Numbered from the stretch's first letter, positions 15,541 to 23,642 are shown. The stretch: DNA of 24,587 bases from JBHIBD01 sp046758865 (GCA_046758865.1 JBHIBD010000029.1:1-24587), one strand, 5' to 3'. Numbers and translations: made by a program. The notes: a model not told the origin generated them from the sequence alone.

Positions 15541-16263
15541 ATGAAAATCCTAATCATGTCCGACGTCCACGCGAATCATGCCGCACTCACGGCTGTAGTG
15601 GAGGATGCCGGCGTCGGCAATAAATTTGACCACGTCTGGTGCCTGGGCGATATAGTGAACTACGGACCCCAGCCCAAAGAGTGTCTCGAGGTTGTTAGGG
15701 CCATTTCTGATAGGACAATCAGGGGTAATCATGACAACGCCGTGGGTCTCGGGGTTGACTGCGGCTGCTCTATAAAATATCAGGCGCTCGCTGACGCCTC
15801 CAAGGAGTTCACAAGGGCTGTACTAGGAGAGGAAGATAAGGGATTCTTGGCCGCACTCCCGCTGGTTGATGGATTTGAGATTAACGGCCAAAAATTTCTC
15901 CTCTCCCATGGCTCTCCAAGCGGAGACATGTACATGTATCTCAAGCCATCCGTGTCCGGCAGTACACTCCTTGGAGAGCTAGAGGGTGTTAATGCAGACT
16001 TCGTGTTTCTTGGCCATACACATCAGCCAATGATAGTAAAGAGAAGGAAGTTGGGTAATACTACAATAATAAACCCCGGCAGCGTGGGCCAGCCCCGTGA
16101 CGGCAGCCCCCTTGCCTCTTACGCCCTATGGGAGGATGGACAGGTGGAGATAAAGAGGGTAGAATACGATTTAGACAAAACACTTACTTCCCTCAGGGAT
16201 ACTGGACTCAAAGATACGGACGCGGATTTGTTGTCGAAGATATTGAGAGAAGGCGGACTTTAA
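15541..16263 (+). CDS. YfcE/MJ0936-like metallophosphoesterase
   Basis: The protein has 240 residues from the ATG at 15541. It has the full calcineurin-like metal-site series in order: SDVHAN, GDIVNYGP, GNHDNA, SHG and GHTHQP, so it binds two divalent metals and should hydrolyse phosphodiesters or phosphomonoesters in the cytoplasm. It also has the INPGSVGQPRDG segment typical of the YfcE-like branch. I prefer 15541 to the upstream ATG at 15520 because AAGGG lies five bases before it and the protein then begins directly with the first strand (MKILIMSD). The natural substrate is not predictable. It is divergent from the envelope cluster. Confidence 0.88.
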   Translation: MKILIMSDVHANHAALTAVVEDAGVGNKFDHVWCLGDIVNYGPQPKECLEVVRAISDRTIRGNHDNAVGLGVDCGCSIKYQALADASKEFTRAVLGEEDKGFLAALPLVDGFEINGQKFLLSHGSPSGDMYMYLKPSVSGSTLLGELEGVNADFVFLGHTHQPMIVKRRKLGNTTIINPGSVGQPRDGSPLASYALWEDGQVEIKRVEYDLDKTLTSLRDTGLKDTDADLLSKILREGGL

Positions 16264-16373
16264 CCTGAAAATTCCCAGTACTTGCTCATACCCTCCCCTG
16301 GCCTCGTGCCATAGGCAGACCCGCCACGCTGTTGGGCGGGCCTCCCATTGAGGGAGGGGGAGAGACTGGTAGG

Positions 16374-16394
16374 CAACGACCTTTATGGTCGTTG
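16374..16394. repeat. 8-base-pair hairpin CAACGACC/GGTCGTTG
   Basis: Perfect arms around the loop TTTAT, within the hairpin cluster. Confidence 0.5.
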
Positions 16395-16409
16395 GTCCTT
16401 GCCGCCGTT

Positions 16410-16428
16410 AACGAAGTTTCACTTCGTT
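16410..16428. repeat. 8-base-pair hairpin AACGAAGT/ACTTCGTT
   Basis: Perfect arms around the loop TTC, 16 bases after the preceding hairpin. Confidence 0.5.
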
Positions 16429-16463
16429 GTCTACCGTTTGTTTCCACGGTATGTGTGTTGTAG

Positions 16464-16481
16464 GGTGCGTCTCGATGCACC
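16464..16481. repeat. Palindrome of the GTGCGTC family, copy 2
   Basis: GGTGCGTCTCGATGCACC, an imperfect palindrome, is related to copies at 2074-2089 and 24071-24088. It lies 36 bases before the small TIGR04076-like gene. Confidence 0.5.
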
Positions 16482-16516
16482 GTACTTGCTCGGATTAAAT
16501 CGAGACAAAGAATCTC

Positions 16517-16786
16517 ATGGCAAGAAGGCCCAAGATAAAGATTACCATAACGGAGCAGGTGCGCCCCACACCCTGCCACAGGGGGCACAAGGTGGGCCAG
16601 ACCTTTGACTTTGACACGGAGCGGGGCAAGCTGTGCCCCATGATAATGCACGTCCTGTTCCCGGCCATAGACATCCTTAGATATGGCGGTTCCTTCCCAT
16701 GGTCAGACGACCCCCACAAGGCCGCCTTTGCCTGTCCCGACCCAAAGACCCTGCTTGTCTTCGAGATAGAGAGGATGGAAGGCTAG
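16517..16786 (+). CDS. TIGR04076-family small protein
   Basis: The protein has 89 residues. It follows the pattern I associate with TIGR04076: an opening KIKITITE strand, CHRGHKVGQTFDF, a central GKLCPMIMHVLFPAID segment, RYGGSFPWSDDP and a closing ACPDPKTLLVFEIER. The three cysteines (about residues 20, 40 and 73) lie in those conserved places. The family has no established function; small size and cysteines suggest a metal or cofactor role, but that is a guess. No good ribosome site precedes the ATG. It lies between the phosphoesterase and the Mur ligase on the same strand. Confidence 0.8.
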   Translation: MARRPKIKITITEQVRPTPCHRGHKVGQTFDFDTERGKLCPMIMHVLFPAIDILRYGGSFPWSDDPHKAAFACPDPKTLLVFEIERMEG

Positions 16787-16858
16787 AGTCGGGTAACTGG
16801 AAAAAGCTACTTTTGGAATGCAGCGTGCGAGCTTGCTTGCACGTTTGAGCTTTAGTCC

Positions 16859-16887
16859 TTGACAACTGATTAGCTTTGGGTTATACA
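16859..16887 (+). promoter_or_regulatory. Sigma-70-type promoter of the Mur ligase gene
   Basis: A perfect TTGACA (16859-16864) and TATACA (16882-16887) are separated by 17 bases. Transcription would start near 16894, just ahead of the GAGGGGGG ribosome site at 16903-16910. The Mur ligase thus appears to be transcribed independently of the small gene upstream. Confidence 0.6.
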
Positions 16888-16923
16888 TGCGCCACTAACT
16901 TCGAGGGGGGCTCATAGTTATTT

Positions 16924-18339
16924 TTGACCGGTGAAATGAAGGCAGCAAAGGGCTCCTTAAGCTATTACTTTGTAGGACTCGGTGGTAGTGGCATGAGCGC
17001 CCTTGCCCAGGTGCTCAGGGCAAGGGGACACACCGTAAGCGGTTCGGACAGGAACCTGGATAGGGGGTTGAACCACACCCTCTTCCGGAAGCTCTCCCGC
17101 CTTGGCATAAACTGCCTCCCACAAAACGGCTCAGGTCTGGAAAACGGCGTTGATATAGTAGTGGTCTCCGCCGCCGTAGAAGAAAGCAATCCTGACATTA
17201 AAAGGGCCCAAGAGAGGGGCATCCCCATCGTAAACCGCGCCGCCCTTCTTGCCGTTCTTTTCAATGACCTTCGAGGTATTGCCATCGGTGGCACCAACGG
17301 CAAGACCACAGTAACCGGCATGGTTGGTTGGATACTGGACAGGGCCGGCCTAGACCCCACTGTGGTAGTAGGTGGAATAATGAAAAACTATTCAAACAGG
17401 TCCCAGCCAGGAAATGCCCGTGTAGGTCGCTCCGACATCAGCGTCGTAGAGGCCGATGAGAGTGACGGTGGTCTTACTTATTACAAGCCAAAAGTGGGCG
17501 TCATCACGAACATCACTAAGGACCACAAGCCCATAGACGAGCTGCTCATGTTATTTTCAACCTTTGCAGAGGGTTCCTCGAAACTGGTCCTCGGCGCTGA
17601 CTGCCCCGTGGCCAGTAGCATTAGACCCTTACCAAAAGAGATTATTACCTTCGGTTTTAGCAAAAAGGCGCTTTTTAGGGCTACCGATGTGGTATGTAAG
17701 GAATGGAGCTCTTCTTTTAAGGTTGGAGACGTATCCTTCAAGCTAAACCTCCTTGGCAGACATAATGTCTTAAATGCCCTGGCGGCCATAGCCACCAGTC
17801 ACCTTCTATCTGTTCCCCCGAAGGTCTCAGCAAAGGCGCTGAAGGATTTCAAGGGCATAAGGCGCAGACTCGACCTAATCGGGCAGACACGGGGTGTTAA
17901 AGTTATAGACGACTTTGCCCACAACCCGCAGAAGATAAAGGCGGCTATTGAATCAGTAAGGCCGGTCTCGCGCAGGACGTTGGTAATCTATCAACCTCAC
18001 GGCTACTCCCCCACCCGCTTTCTGAAGGATGAACTTGTACAGACGCTCTCAGAGGGGCTGTCCGCGAATGACATCCTGTACATGCCCGAGATATTTTACG
18101 CCGGAGGTACCGTAAGCAAGGACATATCTTCTCGAGAGATAATAGAGTCCCTGGTGGCTCGGGGAATCAGGGCTCACTTCGTCCCCGAGAGGGCGGAAAT
18201 CATAGGGCGCGTATGTGAGGAGGCAAGACCAGGAGACACCGTCCTGGTCATGGGTGCCCGGGACGACACCCTGACAGATTTCTGTCAAGAGATTTTGAGT
18301 TCACTTTCAGGAAAGAGGTCAAAGAAAAGGGTCTTATGA
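16924..18339 (+). CDS. MurC/Mpl-like Mur ligase
   Basis: The protein has 471 residues. Mur ligases join amino acids or peptides to UDP-N-acetylmuramate using ATP. The N-terminal UDP-binding motif FVGLGGSGMSALA (16-28) is MurC/Mpl-like. The ATP loop GTNGKTT (123-129) has Asn where MurC and Mpl normally have His. EADESDG (176-182), NITKDH, LGRHNVLNALAAIA (277-290), DDFAHNP (329-335) and QPHGYSPTR (357-365) complete the family pattern. DDFAHNP is closer to Mpl, QPH.YS.TR closer to MurC, so the substrate (L-alanine or a recycled peptide) is unsettled. Translation may start at TTG 16924, 13 bases past GAGGGGGG, or at ATG 16936. It is downstream of its own promoter and convergent with the lipase gene. 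Confidence 0.82.
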   Translation: MTGEMKAAKGSLSYYFVGLGGSGMSALAQVLRARGHTVSGSDRNLDRGLNHTLFRKLSRLGINCLPQNGSGLENGVDIVVVSAAVEESNPDIKRAQERGIPIVNRAALLAVLFNDLRGIAIGGTNGKTTVTGMVGWILDRAGLDPTVVVGGIMKNYSNRSQPGNARVGRSDISVVEADESDGGLTYYKPKVGVITNITKDHKPIDELLMLFSTFAEGSSKLVLGADCPVASSIRPLPKEIITFGFSKKALFRATDVVCKEWSSSFKVGDVSFKLNLLGRHNVLNALAAIATSHLLSVPPKVSAKALKDFKGIRRRLDLIGQTRGVKVIDDFAHNPQKIKAAIESVRPVSRRTLVIYQPHGYSPTRFLKDELVQTLSEGLSANDILYMPEIFYAGGTVSKDISSREIIESLVARGIRAHFVPERAEIIGRVCEEARPGDTVLVMGARDDTLTDFCQEILSSLSGKRSKKRVL

Positions 18340-18439
18340 TTAGATGGAGAGTTGACAAGGGCTGAAATGCAAGAAGCGTTTGCGACAGATGCCAGCTTTT
18401 TGGATGGATGGGGTATACACTAAATATAGGGCAACACTA

Positions 18440-19240
18440 CTACAACTCGTTTCTCTTTAGATTTTCTATGATGCTCCGGTAGAACCTTCTTTTATCGAAA
18501 TTGGCAACAAACTCCAGGTCGAATCTCCATCCAATGAAGTTTAGATGGTCCGCATTGAAGTTACCCATGTATTTGACACCGTTTTCACCATCTTGCCACC
18601 TGGCAGAGCGCACGGGTACCAGACCGTCGTTCTCCCCTTCTTCTCTCATTATCAGGTCAAATAAGGGCCAAAGGAGGGGGGAAATCCTGGATTTTTCTTG
18701 TGAGCCGCTGTAGGTAAAATATCTTATATCATCAACGTTTTTGACCTCCTCGTTGAACCTCTTGCAACTCTCTGTGGTGAGGTCGTGAAAGGTATTTGGG
18801 TCCAAGCCAAATAACCCGCTCAGCACGCGTGTTATTCGTGTAAGCCTTTTCATGCTCCAGTCGGCCACAGGTGTGCCATGGTGGGGTGTGGCTATGGTGG
18901 TGAGCGAGGCCACCCTGTCGTTCATGCCCAGATGAGATATCATGTATCGGGCATCAAGCCCCCCCATGCTATGGGCAAGGATGTTTACTTTATCGGCCCT
19001 TGTGCTGTGGATGAAATCCTCAAGCTGGGCCTTGAGAAGAGTGGCCCTTTTCCCCACTCGAGAGAACTCTGTCGTAGTGGTTGTAACCTTGCAGCCAAGT
19101 GAACTTAAGTACTTGGCTATCCCCAGAAAGTAGGAAACAACCTTACTGTCAAAGCAAAAGAGGCCTGGGGCCAGGACGATGGGGTACTTCGTGCCCCTGG
19201 GCCTGTGCGTCCTCTTTTTCAATCGTATCATAATAGGCAT
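18440..19240 (-). CDS. Alpha/beta-hydrolase, triacylglycerol-lipase-like
   Basis: The protein has 266 residues. It opens with YPIVLAPGLF, the oxyanion-loop strand of bacterial lipases. The nucleophile elbow is AHSMGG (S91), and the following ATPHHGTP is typical of the family that includes Pseudomonas lipases and PGAP1-like esterases. D205 (GENDGLVPV) and H232 (NADHLNFIG) fit the other triad positions. There is no signal peptide; the N-terminus is basic (RLKKRTHRPRG), so it is probably cytoplasmic. It may use ester lipids. It lies 142 bases after the TPR gene and may be the last gene of the inositol run, though that gap could hold a separate start. Substrate unknown. Confidence 0.82.
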   Translation of the reverse strand: MPIMIRLKKRTHRPRGTKYPIVLAPGLFCFDSKVVSYFLGIAKYLSSLGCKVTTTTTEFSRVGKRATLLKAQLEDFIHSTRADKVNILAHSMGGLDARYMISHLGMNDRVASLTTIATPHHGTPVADWSMKRLTRITRVLSGLFGLDPNTFHDLTTESCKRFNEEVKNVDDIRYFTYSGSQEKSRISPLLWPLFDLIMREEGENDGLVPVRSARWQDGENGVKYMGNFNADHLNFIGWRFDLEFVANFDKRRFYRSIIENLKRNEL

Positions 19241-19382
19241 GCCTAGAAGATTCCCCTTTAATTGCGCGATAATAGCATCACAAGCACCCTTTGTCTAGAA
19301 GGAATGAAGAATATTTATCGGGTTAGATGCTGCTAGGATGTCGGCCTGGCTCATGTACATCGTTCTTTCACGCCCAAAGGGC

Positions 19383-20177
19383 TTACCAGTCGGGGTCGTG
19401 GCCCTTCTCCAAATCCTCTAAAATCATTTTGGACTTCTTTATTATGTGTCTGTTTTCCAAGATTTCTGCGGGAAGGACGTCCTCTTGCTGGGCAGCTATG
19501 TGTCTCAAAATCTTCCTGGCCCCTGCCTTATCGCCATTCTCCCAGAGGATTTCAGCCAGGATTATCTGGCTCATCAGGAACCTGGGCTCTATTTCTACGG
19601 ACTTCTCGGCGTAACCTTTTGCCTCTTCCGCCTCTCCCCTGGCTAGCAGATACTCCCCCAGGCGCATGTAAGCGCAACCATATTCACATCTCTCGTCAAG
19701 GGCTGCTGCCTTCTCAAAACCCTCTTTTATCTTGCCGCCCATTAACCCACCCCTGAAGGAGACCCTCTTTATACCCCTGAACAGTCCCAGGTTGGCTGCC
19801 TTCCAGTAATATGCCTCGGCGTTCTGTGGGTCTGCTTTTATGGCCTTCTTGGCCCAACTCTCCCCCTCATCGCTTAGCTCCAGTGTCTCATCATCGTCCT
19901 TTGCGAAGTAGTAGGCAAGCTTGAAATGGGACCGGGAGAGCTTGACACATACCCCAGAGCGTGATTTTTTGTCCTTCTTTGGAATTCCACCCAGGGCCTC
20001 CTCATATTTTTTTATGGCCGCTTCTAGGTTTTCCCTGCCTCCATTCGCATCGTGCCTTTCAGCGTAGAATTCATCCCCCTGCCTAATAGCCTCCTGCCAA
20101 TCTGCTGAAACGGTAATGGAGGGGGAAATAGTGCATGTAATAAATAGTGTTAGCCAAAGTGTCTTGCTAATCGGCAT
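19383..20177 (-). CDS. Secreted TPR-repeat protein
   Basis: The protein has 264 residues. An N-terminal signal peptide is clear (SKTLWLTLFITCTI, then a likely cut after SITVSA near residue 25). The rest is helical TPR-like repeats: AIKKYEEALGGIPKK, then AKKAIKADPQNAEAYYWKAA, a G-rich joint (GGLMGGKIKEGFEKAAALD), and AEKSVEIEPRFLMSQIILAE. The layout resembles periplasmic TatT-like TPR proteins of TRAP transport systems, but no transporter gene is near. It starts 36 bases after the inositol nucleotidyltransferase/phosphotransferase gene and is probably co-transcribed. A periplasmic scaffold role is the most that can be said. Confidence 0.75.
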   Translation of the reverse strand: MPISKTLWLTLFITCTISPSITVSADWQEAIRQGDEFYAERHDANGGRENLEAAIKKYEEALGGIPKKDKKSRSGVCVKLSRSHFKLAYYFAKDDDETLELSDEGESWAKKAIKADPQNAEAYYWKAANLGLFRGIKRVSFRGGLMGGKIKEGFEKAAALDERCEYGCAYMRLGEYLLARGEAEEAKGYAEKSVEIEPRFLMSQIILAEILWENGDKAGARKILRHIAAQQEDVLPAEILENRHIIKKSKMILEDLEKGHDPDW

Positions 20178-20213
20178 AATTTCGTTTCCACCAAGGGCCT
20201 TTGGCCGTAGAAC

Positions 20214-21587
20214 TTATTGGGTTTCACGCCTTATCCCGAAGTAGACGGAGGCAAGAATCCAAGCAGTTAGTATGTGGGAAATGAGACCAATGAAAATCAG
20301 GGCCCAAAACGGTTTATTGGCCATCGCCCCCAGGAATATGACAAACAATCTGAGGTCCCTCTTAATCAGTTTCTCGTCAAACCCCTTAGAGAGCCCCCTG
20401 GAGTATCGGAGGGCATATTCCTTCTTGACATAGCTAGACAGTATGAACCCGGCCAGGGCCATAATCCCCCCAAGCCAGGGTAGAATTCCCGGATGCCCTA
20501 GCCAGTAGCCGTATGTAATGCCTACAACTATCGCTGCATCTGCGTATCGGTCTAGGATAGTGTCAAACCACCCGCCAAAGGGTGTGCCCTGGAATTTTAG
20601 GCGGGCGACCTCACCGTCACAGCCGTCCACCACAGACGACGTCTGGACCAGCAATCCAGCAATGAAGGTATAAAAATGGCTCCCAAAGCTAAACAGAAAG
20701 GCCCCCAGAACACCTATGGCAAAGCTTGCGAAGGAGATCATATTAGGCGTCAGGGGGGTCAGCAGAAGATAGGCGGTTATTCTCTTGGATATGGAACGAT
20801 TCAAATATCTAGATACATAACCGTCCTCATCGGGCTTACAGAGGCCGGCCAGCAGGGCTGTCTGGGCATACTGGAAACTCTCCTCAGTATCGACATCCAG
20901 CCAGAATTTTGACCTGATATCATGCACCCGTACCTTGCCAGACTCTATAGCAACACTAATCCCACCGGAAAGGGTATACCTGCCCCTTTCAAAGGCACGG
21001 CTAAGGGCATCAAATATAACAGGGGTACAGTAAAATATCCCTGTATCGATTCCGTTGAACGAATCTAATGTCTTGCCGATATTCTCTAATACTTCCCCCT
21101 TAAACCTGACCTTGGTGGCGTCATCCAGGTCAAAGACCTCTTTGACGCGACTGTCCACCGCCAGCACCACCCCGTTGCCCGGATGGCTGTCCTCAGACAA
21201 GTCCTTCAGGATAGAGGGTTCAAAAAGGTGGTCACACATCAAAAGATAGAAAGGGCCTTTCACATAATTTCGGCAGGCAAAAACAGAGGTGCCATTACCC
21301 TTTTCCCACTCTGGATTCTCAGCAATATCAATGGTCGCGCCGTATTTTTTTGACAACTGTTTGAGGTACGGGATTAATATCTCCTTCTCGTGTCCGACCA
21401 CTACCACGAAATCCTTAAACCCGGCCTCCATGGAAGACAAAATTGTCCGCTGGATTAGACTCAACCCGTGAATCTGAACCAGGGGCTTTATTATATCTAC
21501 CTGGTTGTTCTTTAATCTGCTGCCCTTTCCAGCAGCGAGTATAACGACCTTGACGGTTTCTCTTTCACTACCCTTTGTTTCATACAA
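20214..21587 (-). CDS. Fused inositol-1-phosphate cytidylyltransferase/CDP-alcohol phosphotransferase (IPCT/DIPPS-like)
   Basis: The protein has 457 residues and two domains. Residues 12-245 are a sugar-nucleotidyltransferase fold with LAAGKGSRL (18-25 region), KPLVQI, MCDH (D119) and FWLDVDTEE (D231), which fits CTP:inositol-1-phosphate cytidylyltransferases. Residues 260-457 are a membrane domain of about six helices with the CDP-alcohol phosphotransferase motif DGCDGEVAR (D321, D324) then GGWFDTILD (D342, D346). This fusion is known as IPCT/DIPPS, which makes CDP-inositol and then condenses it with inositol-1-phosphate to di-myo-inositol phosphate phosphate. It is 12 bases from a phosphatase gene and shares the operon with inositol-1-phosphate synthase, which strongly supports an inositol substrate. 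A phospholipid product is the main alternative. Confidence 0.85.
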   Translation of the reverse strand: MYETKGSERETVKVVILAAGKGSRLKNNQVDIIKPLVQIHGLSLIQRTILSSMEAGFKDFVVVVGHEKEILIPYLKQLSKKYGATIDIAENPEWEKGNGTSVFACRNYVKGPFYLLMCDHLFEPSILKDLSEDSHPGNGVVLAVDSRVKEVFDLDDATKVRFKGEVLENIGKTLDSFNGIDTGIFYCTPVIFDALSRAFERGRYTLSGGISVAIESGKVRVHDIRSKFWLDVDTEESFQYAQTALLAGLCKPDEDGYVSRYLNRSISKRITAYLLLTPLTPNMISFASFAIGVLGAFLFSFGSHFYTFIAGLLVQTSSVVDGCDGEVARLKFQGTPFGGWFDTILDRYADAAIVVGITYGYWLGHPGILPWLGGIMALAGFILSSYVKKEYALRYSRGLSKGFDEKLIKRDLRLFVIFLGAMANKPFWALIFIGLISHILTAWILASVYFGIRRETQ

Positions 21588-21599
21588 TGTTCCAATACC

Positions 21600-22412
21600 T
21601 TAAAAATTGTCACTTGCTAATTTGAGTATTTTTTCGTGCAGCCCCATATTTGACGAAGCCAACAGGCTGTACCCTGTCTGCAAATCTGCAATCTCTGTCA
21701 GTTCCTCTCCGTCCATGCCGGTGACAACCCCTCCAGCCTCACGTATCAACAGGTATGGTGCCAGGAAATTCTCAGCCGTAAGCCTGTCCCTGGCGTCTAT
21801 ATGAGCGTCAATCCACCCTTCTGCGACCATACGCAAAGCGGCAGTGGCACATCCAAAGCTTCGTACCCCAGCAGCCCTTGAAAGTAGCGTGGCAATGGGG
21901 GCCTGGACGTAGTAATGGCTCAGCTCACAACTGATAAAGGCACTGTTTATATCCCTGGTTCTGCTTGTAGATAGCCTGCTTTCTCTAAAAAATGCACCTT
22001 CGCCCTTTTGTGCGAGGAGGCAACGTCCGCCGGTGAAATCGCCGACCATTGCATATTCAACATTTCGAACAGAGAGGGGTGCGTCCGCTGGCAAGGCAGC
22101 GACGGCCATTCCCGAAATGGGGATTCCACGAGCAAAATTGTCTGAACCATCCACCGGGTCTAGTACCAAACGGTATTTTGGTGAACCCTTTCCGAGGACA
22201 GTCTCTCCGCTCTCTTCCGATAGCAGGGCTATCGTCTCTGTTATGTTTTTCTCAATATAGTCGTGGACTACCTTTTCCACCTGGAGGTCAAATCCGCGCT
22301 GTTTGTGTCCCTTTGGATTCCAACCCACTTCCACATGGCTCTCCCCAGGAGGACTAGCTAAGGCATCCATAACACCGGAAAATATGTTGGAGAGATGTTT
22401 CGTTAACAACAT
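21600..22412 (-). CDS. Inositol-monophosphatase-family protein
   Basis: The protein has 270 residues, the usual size of IMPase/FBPase enzymes, which remove phosphate from inositol phosphates using divalent metals. Motif 1 is complete: SEESGE (65-70) and DPVDGSDNF (85-93), carrying the metal ligands. In the second motif, IDARDRLTAENFLAPYLL aligns with the family's DVR...D.AA, and Asn215 takes the place of the usual metal-binding Asp, with Glu214 beside it. Activity may be changed or restored by the neighbour. Lying six bases after the inositol-1-phosphate synthase gene and 12 before the IPCT/DIPPS-like gene, it is the natural candidate to dephosphorylate either inositol-1-phosphate or the di-inositol product. 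Confidence 0.85.
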   Translation of the reverse strand: MLLTKHLSNIFSGVMDALASPPGESHVEVGWNPKGHKQRGFDLQVEKVVHDYIEKNITETIALLSEESGETVLGKGSPKYRLVLDPVDGSDNFARGIPISGMAVAALPADAPLSVRNVEYAMVGDFTGGRCLLAQKGEGAFFRESRLSTSRTRDINSAFISCELSHYYVQAPIATLLSRAAGVRSFGCATAALRMVAEGWIDAHIDARDRLTAENFLAPYLLIREAGGVVTGMDGEELTEIADLQTGYSLLASSNMGLHEKILKLASDNF

Positions 22413-22418
22413 CCTTAT

Positions 22419-23570
22419 TTAGATACTTTCTTGATGTGCCGTAACAACATCTCTATGTGCAAGACGATATTTGGGTTGCCTTGCAAACATTTTGAGCATT
22501 TCCCTTGCCTCGGAGTCGTCAAATTGCTTAACGGGGGACTTAAAAAGATAAGCGCTGGCCTGGATGATGGGCCCTGACAAGCTTCTGTCAAGAGCCACCT
22601 TGGCAGCCCTGATTGCATCTACTATGACCCCGGCGGAGTTGGGGGAATCCTCCACGGAGAGACGCAGTTCCAAACTCATGGGCACTCCACCAAACTGCTC
22701 TGCCTCTATCCTCAAGAAACAGAGCTTGTTGTCCAAAAGCCAGGGCACATAATCGCTGGGGCCGATATAGACATTCTTCGGGTCAATATCACCGCCATTC
22801 ATCTGGCTGGTCACAGCCTGTGTCTTACTGATCCTTTTGCTCTCCAATCTTGACCTGTCCAGCATATTGAGAAAGTCGGTATTGCCCCCAACGTTTAGCT
22901 GGTAAGTGCATTTAACGGGCTGGCCACGGTCCTCAAAGAGCTTGGTCAATACCCTATGTATTATAGTTGCCCCCACCTGGGACTTAATATCGTCTCCCAG
23001 AATTGGAAGCCCAAATTCCCTGAATTTGTTCCTGTAGTGTTGTGAAACAAACACCGGTATAGCGTTTACAAACGCCGCTCCAGCCTCCAGCGCACAGTCA
23101 GCGTAAAAGAAGGATGTCTTCTCGCTGCCCACCGGCAAGAAGTTGACCACTACATTAACCGCGGCCCTACGAAGGATGTCTACAATCGCTTTCCTGGCCG
23201 CAGTATCAGAGTTGTGGATATTCTTCCTGGGCTTGAACCTTCTGTCTTCCTCATACAGCTCATTATGTGCAGGTATGCTGTCAATGATATAGCCCATGGA
23301 GACTGGGGTGCCAAGATAGGGCACGTCCTTGTAAAAGACCCTGGTGCAATTTGGTCGGGCAAATATGGCCTGACTCAGGTCAAGGCCCACCTTCCGCTCG
23401 TCAACATCGAACGCTGCAACATAATTGATGTCGCAGGCATAATACCCACCAAAGTTTTTTGTAATCAGTCCAGGGATGTTTGCTTCACCGTCCGCATAAT
23501 AGAACCGCCCCTGCACCAATGAGCTGGCGCAATTCCCTACACCTACAATTGCTGTTCGTATTTCACTCAT
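22419..23570 (-). CDS. myo-Inositol-1-phosphate synthase
   Basis: The protein has 383 residues, matching the shorter prokaryotic (actinobacterial/archaeal) class rather than the 500-residue eukaryotic one. It cyclises glucose-6-phosphate to inositol phosphate with NAD. The NAD-binding motif is VGVGNCASSLVQG (9-21). LGDDIKSQVGATI (191-203), VGGNTDFLNM (227-236) and SKRISKTQAV (244-253, with the conserved lysines) are diagnostic of the family. It is the first gene of the inositol operon and starts at an ATG six bases after GAGGAGGG. The upstream 528 bases are unusually rich in hairpins, which may matter for control. Confidence 0.95.
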   Translation of the reverse strand: MSEIRTAIVGVGNCASSLVQGRFYYADGEANIPGLITKNFGGYYACDINYVAAFDVDERKVGLDLSQAIFARPNCTRVFYKDVPYLGTPVSMGYIIDSIPAHNELYEEDRRFKPRKNIHNSDTAARKAIVDILRRAAVNVVVNFLPVGSEKTSFFYADCALEAGAAFVNAIPVFVSQHYRNKFREFGLPILGDDIKSQVGATIIHRVLTKLFEDRGQPVKCTYQLNVGGNTDFLNMLDRSRLESKRISKTQAVTSQMNGGDIDPKNVYIGPSDYVPWLLDNKLCFLRIEAEQFGGVPMSLELRLSVEDSPNSAGVIVDAIRAAKVALDRSLSGPIIQASAYLFKSPVKQFDDSEAREMLKMFARQPKYRLAHRDVVTAHQESI

Positions 23571-23597
23571 CTATACCCTCCTCATAAAAATATCCGT

Positions 23598-23642
23598 CAT
23601 ACGCTGTACGAGATGCTTATCGCCCTGTCCTCCTAGCGTATG
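23598..23642. promoter_or_regulatory. Inverted repeat just upstream of the inositol-1-phosphate synthase start
   Basis: CATACGCT (23598-23605) and AGCGTATG (23635-23642) are perfect 8-base arms around 29 bases. In the message it would form a stem ending 27 bases before the start codon. Candidate cis-regulatory RNA or operator; no known riboswitch consensus was recognised. Confidence 0.35.

Larger units (their letters stand above)
16264..16516. other. Hairpin-rich spacer after the phosphoesterase gene
   Basis: In 253 bases there are at least four inverted repeats in a row: CCCGCC/GGCGGG (16320-16340) enclosed by CCCTCCCC near 16291 and GGGAGGGGG near 16352, then 16374-16394, 16410-16428 and the palindrome 16464-16481. 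No T-tract typical of an intrinsic terminator follows any of them. It could be a cluster of small repeats or a structured RNA. Confidence 0.5.

Noticed and set aside
16286..16719. Minus-strand frames over the hairpin spacer and the small TIGR04076-like gene
   Set aside because: They are antisense shadows of the small gene and of repeats.
18340..18439. Possible bidirectional terminator between the Mur ligase and lipase genes
   Set aside because: No convincing stem with a T-tract was found in the 100-base convergent gap.
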